This document shows, piece after piece, positions 48,490-58,135 of a stretch of DNA of 64,000 bases. The stretch spans positions 2,108,001 to 2,172,000 of the forward strand of contig CP012811.1 of assembly GCA_001936135.1 (NCBI GenBank). The letters run 5' to 3'. Both the position numbers and the translations under genes were made by a program. Below the pieces are notes generated by a model. It did no database searches, had not been told where the DNA came from, and saw nothing but the letters and a program-made list of their open reading frames with translations. The stretch's first letter is position 1, and each line of letters starts with the position of its first letter. The stretch is from Saccharomycopsis fibuligera x Saccharomycopsis cf. fibuligera (Eukaryota > Ascomycota > Saccharomycetes > Ascoideales > Saccharomycopsidaceae).

Positions 48490-51400
48490 ATGAGCGTTGA
48501 AACCCAGCAATGTCACAATTCATCAGCAGCAGCACAAAATTCAAACCAACTTCAACATGATTATTTACAATTGAAAAGTGACTACGAGAAGCTAAAAGCA
48601 AACTACGATGACCTCGAAGATCGCTATCGTGAACAGCGGTTGGATAACAAAGAGCTCCGAGGAGATTTCAAAGATCTCAGAAAGGACTACAAGCAGCTTA
48701 GAAAAGATCTCAAGAATTCTACAAAAGATCAAAAATATCTTAGACGAGCCTTTAAATATCTCAACAGAGATCATGAGCTTGTGCAACACAAATACGCTGA
48801 TCTCACAACACAAAATGATGGTTTGAAAAAAAAATTACCTCAATTATTCTTCATCTTAAGAAAAGCACAACTGGTAAGAGTAATGTCAAAATTAAGCCAG
48901 AGAATATCAATGAATTTTCAGTGCATACAAATAGGCACTCTCAAGGCGCTCAAAATCAAGTGGAACACACCAAAGCAATTGAATCTGCTAAAGAGATAAC
49001 AAATTCGAATGATCATGAAAAAGTAGATCGGTTTGACTCAGATAAAGCAAAAAGTTTCAAAGGATTTATACAAGAAACGGAGGAAAAATCTAAAAAGATT
49101 TTATCAAATAAGGTAGGTTCTACACATCCTTACACAAATATAGGTTTTCGTTCAACACAAGAAAAGGCAGAGGCCATGGCACAAGCAAAAAAGGAACTTG
49201 AAACGATGGATGGTGTCGGCGAAGTTGTAAACGTTGAAGAATATGCCAAAAAAGAGCGGGCCCAACAGGCCAAAGAGAGACAAAATGGTAATCATACTGC
49301 TACAGACATTTATGCAGAAGACAGTGCGAATATAAAAACATTTGAAGCTAACCAAAAAACAAAATTGCAAACCTCCGAAGCTGATAAAATAACAGATAGA
49401 AACAGACCTCAAAAGACTTCAAACGAGTGCGAAATTGTTGGAACACAAATACCTCTGATTGGATCTGCTAAAATAGCGGAACTGGTCAACGTGTTACGCG
49501 AAAGTAGAGTTGTTGCAAAACAGCAAGTACTGTCTACCGAAGAAGATGATAGCTTTGGAGAAGAAGACCAACTATCTAATAAAGAAGAAGAAGAAGAAGA
49601 AGAAGAAGAAGAAGAAGAAGAAGAAGAAGAAGAAGAAGAAGAAGAAGAAGAAGAAGAAGAATTGCTGGAAGAACAGGATGAAAAATCACAAGAAAATACC
49701 TCAGAGGAAGAGAGTACCTTTTTTAACAGAGAAAATCAGCCTGCTGAAGATGAATCAGACATAGAAGAAGGGAGTCATGCACAAGACTTTAGTTCCGTAA
49801 AAAAAATAGAGAAAGCATCTTCTAACAATGAATCTCATTCATTGAAAAATGGACAAAGAAAGGAAGAGACAAAACAGTTACAAGATGATGTGAGTGAATA
49901 TTGGAAGGCTTATTTTCAAAAGAGGGCAGAAGATGAATTTGAGGATAAGCAAGAAGGTTACTCAGAGGATGAGCAAGAAGGTTACTCAGAGGAGGAGGAA
50001 GAATACGTATCTGAGGATGAGCAAGAAGGCTACTCAGAGGATGAGCAAGAAGGCTACTCAGAGGATGAGCAAGAAGGCTACTCAGAGGATGAGCAAGAAG
50101 GCTACTCAGAGGATGAGCAAGAAGGCTACTCAGAGGATGAGCAAGAAGGCTACTCAGAGGAGGAGGAAGAAGATGGATCTGAGGATGAGGAAGAAGATGG
50201 ATCTGAGGATGAGGAAGAAGATGGATCTGAGGATGAGGAAGAAGGCTACTTAGAGGATGAGGAAGAAGACGAAGCTCATGATAACGATCGCGATGAATTT
50301 CAGGTTGCAAATGACGGCTTTGAAGAAGCGGGTGACAATGTTGAAGACAAAAAGGCTACTAAATTACGAGAAAGTTCTCCAAAACATGTAGCGGAAACAA
50401 AAAAAAAGTTACGAGTCTTTGCTGATTGTCAGTCTGAAGTAACTGAATACGAAAAAGATGCGCAAAATAAAGGTAAACAAAGTGAATCAAAAGAACAAGA
50501 CAAGGGCGATTTTCAAAGTAAAGAAGGTGAAAGAAGTGAAGATTGGAGGGTTGTTAGAGAAACTCTTTTTGCTTCACTCGCTGAAAATTTCGAAAGACGT
50601 ATTGAAAATCTTGAAGAAGCTAACTTGACCGATAAACATGCCTTAGACACGTCAATGTCAAAAGAATGGCCTACTTTAAGTGAATCTACGGGAATCAAAA
50701 ATACTTCTGCTTCATCTTCCATGTCCATCTCATTTTTCGAAAGGCCTTTTCCGCAGGCTCCTCCAGGTATAAGAGCGCCAGACCAGATACCAATGAAGCC
50801 AATGTTGTATAGAGGAGAGCCACCAGAAGTAAGAGTTTACAAAAAAACCCATCAACCTGTGTATGAAGAATTAGATTTAGGCCTGAGACGAGAAGCATTG
50901 ATGACGTATCAACATCTTTTTGAGCGAGATTTCACTCCTGTCAAAGGTGTTGAGGACAAGAAAAGATATGGTCAATGGAAGTACAACTTTGACGGTAAAC
51001 TGATGTGCGCTAAAGTCAATGATCGATTTCAACTACAAGTATTAAAATCAGTTTCGCTAACCAAAGAAGGTCATTTTATTGGTTGGTCAGACCACGATCT
51101 TAGCATCTATGAAAAGCAAGAAATTGTGGAACTTTGGCAACAAGACAATATTGGAATACTCGGACTGCTTGAAGAAAAGTTTTTTGATGGGGTGGTACAT
51201 TTTGTGCCTAAGTGGGAAAGCGATGAAAATTTGGATAATGCTTTGAAAAACGCTCCGGGACTCAATAAGTACTATGTTGCTGGATCGGCCAAAAAAATGA
51301 CTAAAAAAAACTTAAGCAAGGAAGAACGCGATAGTAAGAAACATAAATCAGTTCGTGTATTGTTCAAAAGTAAGGGGAAAGGACTTGCTTTGAGAAAACC

Positions 51401-51554
51401 ATTTGTTTTATTTCAATCTTACTATCGCATCTATCCAATGAAGGAAACATCGTTGTTGCGCGCCGAAGATTCTAAGGACTTCAAAGGGAATGTGATATGC
51501 ACACCTCACGAAAGTTATCCAGCTAGAGAAGGAAAAATGATTAAACTTTCCTGA
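48490..51554 (+). CDS. Unidentified coiled-coil/acidic-repeat protein, split by a frameshift at an A9 run
   Basis: I do not recognise this protein. ATG 48490 opens a coiled coil (about residues 20-112, Leu/Lys/Glu/Asp heptads such as LRKDYKQLRKDLKN). At an A9 run (48826-48834) this frame continues only to a stop at 48999 (169 aa) with sequence of poor character. The frame one base back is open from 48819 to 51554 and continues sensibly. Together they give about 1021 aa if one base is missing or ribosomes slip by -1 (A_AAA_AAA slippery heptamer). The second part holds 26 Glu coded by GAA, 14 acidic 8-residue units (SEDEQEGY type, 49941-50276), another acidic region, and an unrecognised C-terminal domain from about 50750 that is rich in aromatics and basic residues and looks folded. 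The N-terminal part of the second frame has no ATG of its own. It is divergent from SMX3. Confidence 0.6.
49584..49661 (+). repeat. (GAA)26 coding poly-Glu
   Basis: Uninterrupted 78-bp GAA run, in frame, 26 Glu. Pure trinucleotide, therefore likely variable in length. Confidence 0.93.
49941..50276 (+). repeat. 24-bp minisatellite, 14 units, coding an acidic octapeptide repeat
   Basis: Fourteen 24-bp units, 336 bp. Six central units are near-identical (coding SEDEQEGY, from about 50012 to 50155). The flanking units diverge to SEEEEEYV, SEDEEEDG and LEDEEEDE. Each unit keeps the reading frame. Confidence 0.92.
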
Positions 51555-51838
51555 TTTGAGAGATGCTCGGTATTGTGAAGTAACAATAACTACACTGATT
51601 AAAAGGACAATCAGACAGGAACAAAAGCAAAAACAAAGAGAAAAAAAATCCTGACTCGTTTATTCCTTTTTTTGTTTTCTTTTTTTTTAGAAAATAATGT
51701 AAAACCATAGCGTATTCGTAAAAGTAGTTATAAAAAAAATTTTTGAAGAATGACTAATAAAAGATACAACAGAAAATACAAAAATAAAATATAAAAAAAT
51801 ATGAAAATAATTCGAAGTTCTAATTAAATTAATACCAC
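51555..51838. other. Convergent 3' region, acidic-repeat gene and CNE1
   Basis: 284 bp, very AT-rich with T and A runs, between convergent stops. No gene seen. Confidence 0.5.
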
Positions 51839-53596
51839 TCAACCACGCTTAGTGGCGATAGTTTCGGACTTCTTGGAAGAAGTAGTCTGGGTAGCATCAG
51901 CACTTTCTTGAATTTTTTCCACAAGTTCATCATCATCGTCAACAATTTCCTGGATTTTAGCTTCTGGTTTAACTTCATCTTGTTTCTTTAAAGTAGCTGG
52001 ACCAGATTTAGCATCAACAGAGTCATCCATCTCTGAGGTCAACTTCAACAACACCACGGCAAATAAGCCAAAGAAAACGGTAAAGATAAGACCAAACACC
52101 CCGGCATAAATAGCACCTTCAATTGGTCTTTCTTCAAGAACTTTAGCTGGGTTTTCACCAAGATCCAAAAGATATTGATTAGCATTAGACAAGAATTTTC
52201 TAGCAAATGCAGCCAATTCGTCAATTTTGCCTTGCACAGCCAAAACAAAATCTTGTTCTTCTTCTTCATCAACAATTGGCTTAGCTGGTTCATCTTCAAG
52301 TTTCTTTTTGTGGTCTTCTTCAAGTTTTGACTTTTCAACATCAACTTTCTTCACAAACGTAGCATTACCAATAGTTTCTGCTTCATCTATAGAGTGACCC
52401 AAGTATATATTGTCAAATAAAATGTCTTTGTCCATAGTCCACAATTCAAACCCGAACCCACCAATTGGTTCCAAGTCACTGGCGTTCGAGTCTTCGAAGT
52501 AATCTGGATTGGCAATCTTTCTTGGAGCCCATTCACCTTTGTAGTCTGGGTTTGGAATCAATGGTTGAATCCATTTACCTTTATAGTTTGGATTTGGAAT
52601 TAATGGGGCTTCCCATTTACCGCAACCATGGTCTTGACATTCAGGATTTGGAACTTCTGGAGCAATCCATTCGCCATCTTCTTCATCATCCCAATCACCT
52701 GGCTTGCTAGCTTCTGGATCTGGAATATATTCAGGAGTATCTTCATCCCAGTCATCTGGTTTAGTAGCTTCTGGGTCTGGGATTTTTCTTGGAGCTTCTT
52801 CATCCCAATCAGCCGGCTTTTCAGCTTCATCTGGGTCAGGGATTTCTTCTTCTTCAACCCAATCCTCTGGTTTGGTATCTTTAGGATCATCAATCTCCTT
52901 TGGTGGGTTGAATGATGGTTCAAACAAAGTTTCATCCAATAAATTACCAGCCTTAGCTGTCTCACCATTGATTCTCACTTCGAAATCGTTATTCTGTTTT
53001 ATTATCAAAGTGTACAAACTGGTGTGTTTAGTAATTCTGGCCATTGGTGGGATTCTCAAATGTTTTTCCTCATATTCGCCTGTTTGAGGGTCTTTTCTCT
53101 TGATGATGAAATGTACCTTGTTTGTAGATCCACACTTATCTGGACCAAACATAACCTGGTATGGTGTATCATTGTTGAATTCTTCTTTAGCCAATTGATC
53201 TGTTTGACTCAACAACTTAATGTAAGCACCGCCACAATTCAAGCCTTCTTGGAATTTGACTTCATACTGCAACACCAAATCATTATCTTTATTGTCAAAT
53301 GGCTTGTCAAACACGTAGGAAATAGCATGATGAGCGGCTGGAGATTTTACCACTAAACCTTTATCACCATCAAAGGCAGGGTACACGGAGCTTTCTTCAA
53401 CGTTCCACTTGCCCACGTAGGAAAATTCACCGTCTCTTTTAGCATGAGAAACCTTCCAACGGTCACTCCACTCTTCGTCGGCGAATTGTTCAAAGATGGA
53501 ATCACTGGCCACGCTGCCCTTATATGGCTGAAAGACCTCGGCAGCAGCAATCGCGGTGATTACAGAAAGAGGAAGGGAAATTGAGGCGAGCTTCAT
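51839..53596 (-). CDS. CNE1: Calnexin, ER membrane lectin chaperone
   Basis: Binds monoglucosylated glycoproteins in the ER and assists folding. 585 aa (S. cerevisiae Cne1 is 502). Signal peptide at 1-18 (ends AIAAAEVF). The lectin domain contains [42 protein letters not shown] and the FGPDKCG motif with its paired Cys. The P domain shows tandem IPDPDAxKPxDWDE repeats, then GxWxxPLIPNPxYKGxW repeats, and [23 protein letters not shown] returns to the lectin fold. A single membrane span lies at about 495-519 ([20 protein letters not shown]), followed by a 65-residue acidic/basic cytosolic tail. I use ATG 53596; the in-frame ATG at 53626 adds ten residues before the signal peptide. The tail has no clear KKXX signal (ends ATKRG). 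Confidence 0.96.
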   Translation of the reverse strand: MKLASISLPLSVITAIAAAEVFQPYKGSVASDSIFEQFADEEWSDRWKVSHAKRDGEFSYVGKWNVEESSVYPAFDGDKGLVVKSPAAHHAISYVFDKPFDNKDNDLVLQYEVKFQEGLNCGGAYIKLLSQTDQLAKEEFNNDTPYQVMFGPDKCGSTNKVHFIIKRKDPQTGEYEEKHLRIPPMARITKHTSLYTLIIKQNNDFEVRINGETAKAGNLLDETLFEPSFNPPKEIDDPKDTKPEDWVEEEEIPDPDEAEKPADWDEEAPRKIPDPEATKPDDWDEDTPEYIPDPEASKPGDWDDEEDGEWIAPEVPNPECQDHGCGKWEAPLIPNPNYKGKWIQPLIPNPDYKGEWAPRKIANPDYFEDSNASDLEPIGGFGFELWTMDKDILFDNIYLGHSIDEAETIGNATFVKKVDVEKSKLEEDHKKKLEDEPAKPIVDEEEEQDFVLAVQGKIDELAAFARKFLSNANQYLLDLGENPAKVLEERPIEGAIYAGVFGLIFTVFFGLFAVVLLKLTSEMDDSVDAKSGPATLKKQDEVKPEAKIQEIVDDDDELVEKIQESADATQTTSSKKSETIATKRG

Positions 53597-53958
53597 GAAT
53601 GTATGTGTATGTACGGCTATGGGCAACCGAAATAGGCAAATATAGTGGTAAACGCTGTGTTGGTGTTGACGTTGATGATGATTGTAATGATAACGATGGT
53701 GATAATAGTGACATTGGTGCCAGGTGGCGCTGTGCTGGTTTTATAGATTTCACTGAAAACGGCAGCGGTGATGCGCCACGAGGGTCACCCGGGCGTTTCC
53801 AGAATCTTCCACTGTGGCTCCTCCTTAATCATCAAACACCCACAAACTGTTCACTTACTTGACATGCTACGGCATCAGTTTCAAAACGTCGTGTGTATTA
53901 TATCAACTATATCATTAAAATTGGTTCAGTATTCTGTCAATTGACTGGCTGGCATCGC
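53597..53958. other. Spacer and promoter region upstream of CNE1
   Basis: 362 bp between CNE1 and the aldo-keto reductase gene; both are on the minus strand, so this is the CNE1 promoter. GC-richer patch at about 53760-53820. A TTCTAGAA-like heat-shock arrangement (TTTCCAGAATCTTCC) occurs near 53797-53811. No gene seen. Confidence 0.35.
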
Positions 53959-54858
53959 TTAGTAGAATCCTTTCCAGTATTGTCTAAATTCAGGAGCTTC
54001 TTGACCAAGCTTGGTAAGCTCATTGTGCTCTTCTTTGGTCAATTCAAAGTCAAAGATATCGTAACTTTGCTTGATTCTTTCTGGATTAGCACTGGTGCTA
54101 ATTGGCACCACCCCATTTTCAACCACCCATCTAAGAGCAATCTGACCAGCGTTTTTTTTGTACTTATCGCCCAATTCTTGTAATTTGTCTTGAAGTTTTT
54201 TGTACTCATCGCCCTTGGCAGAAGCAACTGGAGCTAATGGAGAATAAGCAGCAACAACAATATCATGGCCTTGAGACCAAGAGACAATATCTGGAGATTG
54301 GTTTTGCAAAACCAAACTGTATTCTATCTGATTGATCACTGGCTTCACTTTAGCAAACCCGAGCAATTCTTGCAAGTCTGTGACTCTAAAGTTGGAAACC
54401 CCGATATTTCTAATCTTGCCCTCATTGTGTAATTGTTCAATTTCTTGCCAAACTTGCTTCAAGGAAATGTTGTCATCTTTGGAAATTTCCTTCAAAAATG
54501 GTGAATGTACCAAGTACAAGTCCAAATAGTCTGTACGGAATTCTTTCAAGGTTTCATTGACGGATTTAAGCGGTGATAAGTTTTTAGCGTTGAACTTGTC
54601 AGTAATAAACAACTGCTCTCTCTTGACTTCTGGATGTTTGGCAAAAAATTGCTTGAATGCTTCGCCAACTTCCAAATGGTTGCCGTAAACTTCAGCAGCA
54701 TCAATGTGATATTGGCCCGCTTCCAATGCATTGACAGTAGCAGTAATGGTCTTCTGGTCAAGCTCTCCGTTAGGGTCACTCTTGTACCATTTGGTACCAG
54801 TACCCCAACCGACAGTTGGGATGGTGTTGCCGTTGTTCAATTTGGTGGTAACGCTCAT
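53959..54858 (-). CDS. Aldo-keto reductase, AKR3C type (alpha-keto amide / conjugated polyketone reductase)
   Basis: An NADPH-dependent cytosolic reductase of 299 aa. The AKR catalytic tetrad is present: D53 and Y58 in HIDAAEVYGN, K88 in ITDKF, H118 in LYLVHSP. Further family landmarks are IRNIGVSNF, INQIEYSLVLQ, AYSPLAP and the cofactor motif VVENGVVPISTSANPERI. The sequence is closest in kind to yeast YDL124W and the conjugated polyketone reductase of Candida parapsilosis (AKR3C). A TATATAAA lies at about 54907-54914, roughly 50 bp upstream of the ATG. The natural substrate cannot be read from sequence. Confidence 0.9.
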   Translation of the reverse strand: MSVTTKLNNGNTIPTVGWGTGTKWYKSDPNGELDQKTITATVNALEAGQYHIDAAEVYGNHLEVGEAFKQFFAKHPEVKREQLFITDKFNAKNLSPLKSVNETLKEFRTDYLDLYLVHSPFLKEISKDDNISLKQVWQEIEQLHNEGKIRNIGVSNFRVTDLQELLGFAKVKPVINQIEYSLVLQNQSPDIVSWSQGHDIVVAAYSPLAPVASAKGDEYKKLQDKLQELGDKYKKNAGQIALRWVVENGVVPISTSANPERIKQSYDIFDFELTKEEHNELTKLGQEAPEFRQYWKGFY

Positions 54859-55210
54859 TGTTATTAGCCGAAGTAATTTTTGAATGCTAGTATGAGAATA
54901 GCGATGTATATAAATGGTTTGAAAGTAAGATCAATACTCAATTGAGTCTGAAAGAAGCAGACAAATGATCAATTGACAGGAAATCGGGCTAATTATATGT
55001 TGCTGCGATCCCTCAGTGCTGACAAACTAGAGTTACCACCGGGATTGCGCAATCTGCGGCTGACACCGTGCTACGGGCACCGCTGTGCACGCAATGCCAA
55101 ATACATTAACAGGCCAATGCCCTAATTGCTGATAAACAATGCAATAACCTCAACATACTTGATTTATCTATACACTCACATACTCCGCGACACGGTGATA
55201 TGCCTGATAT
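54859..55210. promoter_or_regulatory. Promoter of the aldo-keto reductase gene
   Basis: 352 bp between two minus-strand genes. TATATAAA-type box at about 54907-54914 close to the reductase start. A GC-rich patch with several CGG/CCG triplets lies at about 55030-55080. No gene seen. Confidence 0.4.
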
Positions 55211-58135
55211 CTAAGCAGAAAACACTTCACAGTCCATTCGTGCCGTCCAGTACTCGAGCTCCTCATTCACGTCACTAATAGACAAACTGTAATTCACAAC
55301 CTCGTTTAGCAAAATAGATTTTTGAGACTTAATTACCTGTTTCTTCTCCGCAGAAGTAGTATTAAAATAAATTACTCCTTTTTCACAGTCCACAGTCCAG
55401 GAACTAAATTTTGTAATGATTTCAATTACTGCCTCAGACTTACTGGTTGTGGTAGATTCTTTAGCGGCCCTGTGGCGTTTTGGTTGTTGTTGCCCCGACT
55501 GCAAAACTCGCCACACCAGTAATTCACCACTGTTATTATCAGGACTGTAATTGTTATTGTAATCCTCGCAGTCTACAAAACTAGCGCGGAATACTTCGCT
55601 GATTGAAGATTCTGGTCTTTCAAGCAATTTCACCGCTTGCTGAACTTTGATGCAACTAACTGAGCCATTCAATTTCGAACTAATAAAATTTACAATGAAT
55701 TTCTTTGACAATTGATCTCTGAGGATCTCTGCAAGTTTGTTATTCTTGTAACTGCCCTCCAACAATACTTTCAAAAACTCGCTGAGGTTCCGGTGGTAGA
55801 TCTTGTCAAGCACTGCAGTAAGCAAATCTTGCTCACTACTGCCAATGTTATCTGCGCTTTTACCTTGTGATTTCGGCGCCCGCGCCATAAAGCTTCTCAA
55901 GTATCTTGTAAATAAATCTTCATTCACAAGTTTGGTCTCACCGTGTCTATTGCGTCTACCATCACCGGTCTTATTACTCGTAATGTTCTTCTTATCTTTG
56001 GTGTCATTAGTATCTTCATTATCACTGTTATGAGCCTCATCGTTGTTTTCACTCTTCACACCTTCCTGAAATTTTGCAACATGGTAGTTTTTCTCCAACT
56101 TGTTCCAGTCATCAGCCAACAAATAGCTGTTTAAAAGGAAAAAATTCAATAACTGGGTATCGTAAATAAACACATTTTGCTTATTAAGTAGTTTGGAAAT
56201 ACCGTTATCTGCAGCATTTCTTCTACCAGTGCCACTACTATTACCACTACCACTACCGCCACCGCCTGCTCCCAAACCAATTATTGAAGATCGGCCACTC
56301 AGGCGACCATATGAGCTTCCAAATGGATTAGCGTTGGAGCGGTATTTGGATTTTCTTTTTCCGCCTCCTCCTCCTCCTCCTCCTTCTTCAAAATTCGAAT
56401 CAGTACTACTAATACCTCCGTCTCTGTTGTCAAAGAAATCACTTTTAATCTTTGGGCTAGCTTGCACTTGTCTGCCATGGTTATCAGCCGTCACTCTATC
56501 GGTATCATCATCATCATCAAAATCATCAGCAGCAGCAGCATATTCTGCTCCATGGCCATAACCGTAACCATGGTCGCCAATTAGTGATGATGGCAATCCT
56601 GATGATGCACTGCCTCGATTAAGCTGACGCATCAATAATTGATGCTCGTCTAAACCACGATTACGATCATGCAATTGTTGACGTTGATGATATCTAGCCC
56701 TTCCCATGTTTGCCAAATCTAGCTCACTGCGTTTATCCTCATCAACAAATGCAATATCGCTATAATCGTCATGTCCACTATTCACAAAGTTCACTTTAAA
56801 CTTGGAATTAATTGCAAGGATTTTGATGAGTTTGAGAAAGCTGATGTAGGATTGCTCAAATCTTGAATGAAGCAATAAATTCAATGAGGCAAAGTAGTAA
56901 AAACGGATCAAATCATCATACAATGATCCATCAAGAGTTTTACCTTGCTCTCCACCATTACGGCGAGAAGTTTGTTTATTGCCTCGTTGAGTAAATGCAA
57001 CGCTATCTTCTTCAACACACTCATCTTCTTCATTGACATCAAAGCAATCTTGTTCTTGATCCGCATCCTCTTCTTCGAAATTTTCGTGTTGTTGTAGACC
57101 GCGCTGCCCTAAAATTCCCTCGCGGTAGTAAAAATATAAATCGAATTCCCAGTCCTTGTAATCCACAACATGCCCAAGCACATCTTCAAAAATTTCACTT
57201 GCTAGCTCATCGCTGCTATTGTCACTGCGGGCGCTTAACTGATACACATTTTCCATCACCACAGCAAGCAATGGGCTGAATTGAATTTTTGTATCAAGCG
57301 ACTGATTTTGTGCAAAGGTAATGAACCGTTTAAGCGTTTTGATATAAACTTCGTTCACCTTCTTCAATTTCCCAAAATTGCCAACTCCAATACTATGTTC
57401 TTTAACAATATTATTATCATCATTATTGTTATTGTTGTTGTTGCTATTGCTATTAAAGTAGTGGCCACTAGCAGCACCACCAAACTCCCCAGCTAATTTG
57501 CTAAACAACAATATCACATTTCTAAAATGATTCAAACAGTACCGTATCCCCTTTTCTTCAACTCTCTCTTTATATTCTGCATTAGACAGAGGCGCCACCT
57601 GCTGTAGCAAGTATTTTGACACTAAATCAAAAAGCTGATTAAATGCCTCCTCATACTCATAATGAGCATTGGAACGTTCTGCAATTCCTTGTCCCTGAGA
57701 TGTACCATGCACAGTGAGATTATTCTGTTGAGCAGAAATTATACGAAGTAAAAGTTTGTTGAGACAAAATGACCAAAGAATAACGTGTTTGCCAGAGCTG
57801 GAAGATGATTGCAAATTCGAGCTGTTGCTGTTGTCGGTGTTGGTGTTGGCGTTGGCGTTGTTTCCTGGACATGTTCGTGATAATATAGGCAACAAGTAGC
57901 TAAGAAGGCTATTGTATGATTCGCTCACATCACTATTGTGGTTTTGGCTTTGGCTATGATGTTTATTTTGATTACGACTGCGATTTTGATTTTGATCAAG
58001 CAAAGGAGCCAAGTCATGGGCAATTGAGTCGATGATGACCTTGATGGTCGAAGGCGATTCTTCAAGTAGATACGCTGGCTGCTGCTGCTGCTGCGGCGGC
58101 GGCGGCGGCGGCGGCGCTCTATTATTGGTTGCCAT
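55211..58135 (-). CDS. Unidentified 974-aa protein with a possible PCI-like C terminus
   Basis: Family uncertain. The N terminus is MATNNRA followed by Pro and Gln runs. Helical, Leu-rich blocks (about 70-330 and 390-460: LLSYLLPILSR, FYYFASLNLLLHSRFEQSYISFLKLI) alternate with Asn/Asp/Ser/Gly low-complexity inserts. After YDTQLLNFFLLNSYLLADDWNKLEKN (about 650) the end contains VNFISSKLNGSVSCIKVQQAVKLL and then IITKFSSWTVDCEKGVIYFNT. The last segment resembles the winged-helix end of PCI domains (proteasome lid, COP9 signalosome, eIF3), where a similar I-x-W-x-VD-x-x-x-GVI-x-F pattern closes the fold. A divergent COP9-signalosome-type subunit is one possibility, but I cannot name it. It starts at the first ATG. 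Confidence 0.65.
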   Translation of the reverse strand: MATNNRAPPPPPPPQQQQQPAYLLEESPSTIKVIIDSIAHDLAPLLDQNQNRSRNQNKHHSQSQNHNSDVSESYNSLLSYLLPILSRTCPGNNANANTNTDNSNSSNLQSSSSSGKHVILWSFCLNKLLLRIISAQQNNLTVHGTSQGQGIAERSNAHYEYEEAFNQLFDLVSKYLLQQVAPLSNAEYKERVEEKGIRYCLNHFRNVILLFSKLAGEFGGAASGHYFNSNSNNNNNNNDDNNIVKEHSIGVGNFGKLKKVNEVYIKTLKRFITFAQNQSLDTKIQFSPLLAVVMENVYQLSARSDNSSDELASEIFEDVLGHVVDYKDWEFDLYFYYREGILGQRGLQQHENFEEEDADQEQDCFDVNEEDECVEEDSVAFTQRGNKQTSRRNGGEQGKTLDGSLYDDLIRFYYFASLNLLLHSRFEQSYISFLKLIKILAINSKFKVNFVNSGHDDYSDIAFVDEDKRSELDLANMGRARYHQRQQLHDRNRGLDEHQLLMRQLNRGSASSGLPSSLIGDHGYGYGHGAEYAAAADDFDDDDDTDRVTADNHGRQVQASPKIKSDFFDNRDGGISSTDSNFEEGGGGGGGGKRKSKYRSNANPFGSSYGRLSGRSSIIGLGAGGGGSGSGNSSGTGRRNAADNGISKLLNKQNVFIYDTQLLNFFLLNSYLLADDWNKLEKNYHVAKFQEGVKSENNDEAHNSDNEDTNDTKDKKNITSNKTGDGRRNRHGETKLVNEDLFTRYLRSFMARAPKSQGKSADNIGSSEQDLLTAVLDKIYHRNLSEFLKVLLEGSYKNNKLAEILRDQLSKKFIVNFISSKLNGSVSCIKVQQAVKLLERPESSISEVFRASFVDCEDYNNNYSPDNNSGELLVWRVLQSGQQQPKRHRAAKESTTTSKSEAVIEIITKFSSWTVDCEKGVIYFNTTSAEKKQVIKSQKSILLNEVVNYSLSISDVNEELEYWTARMDCEVFSA

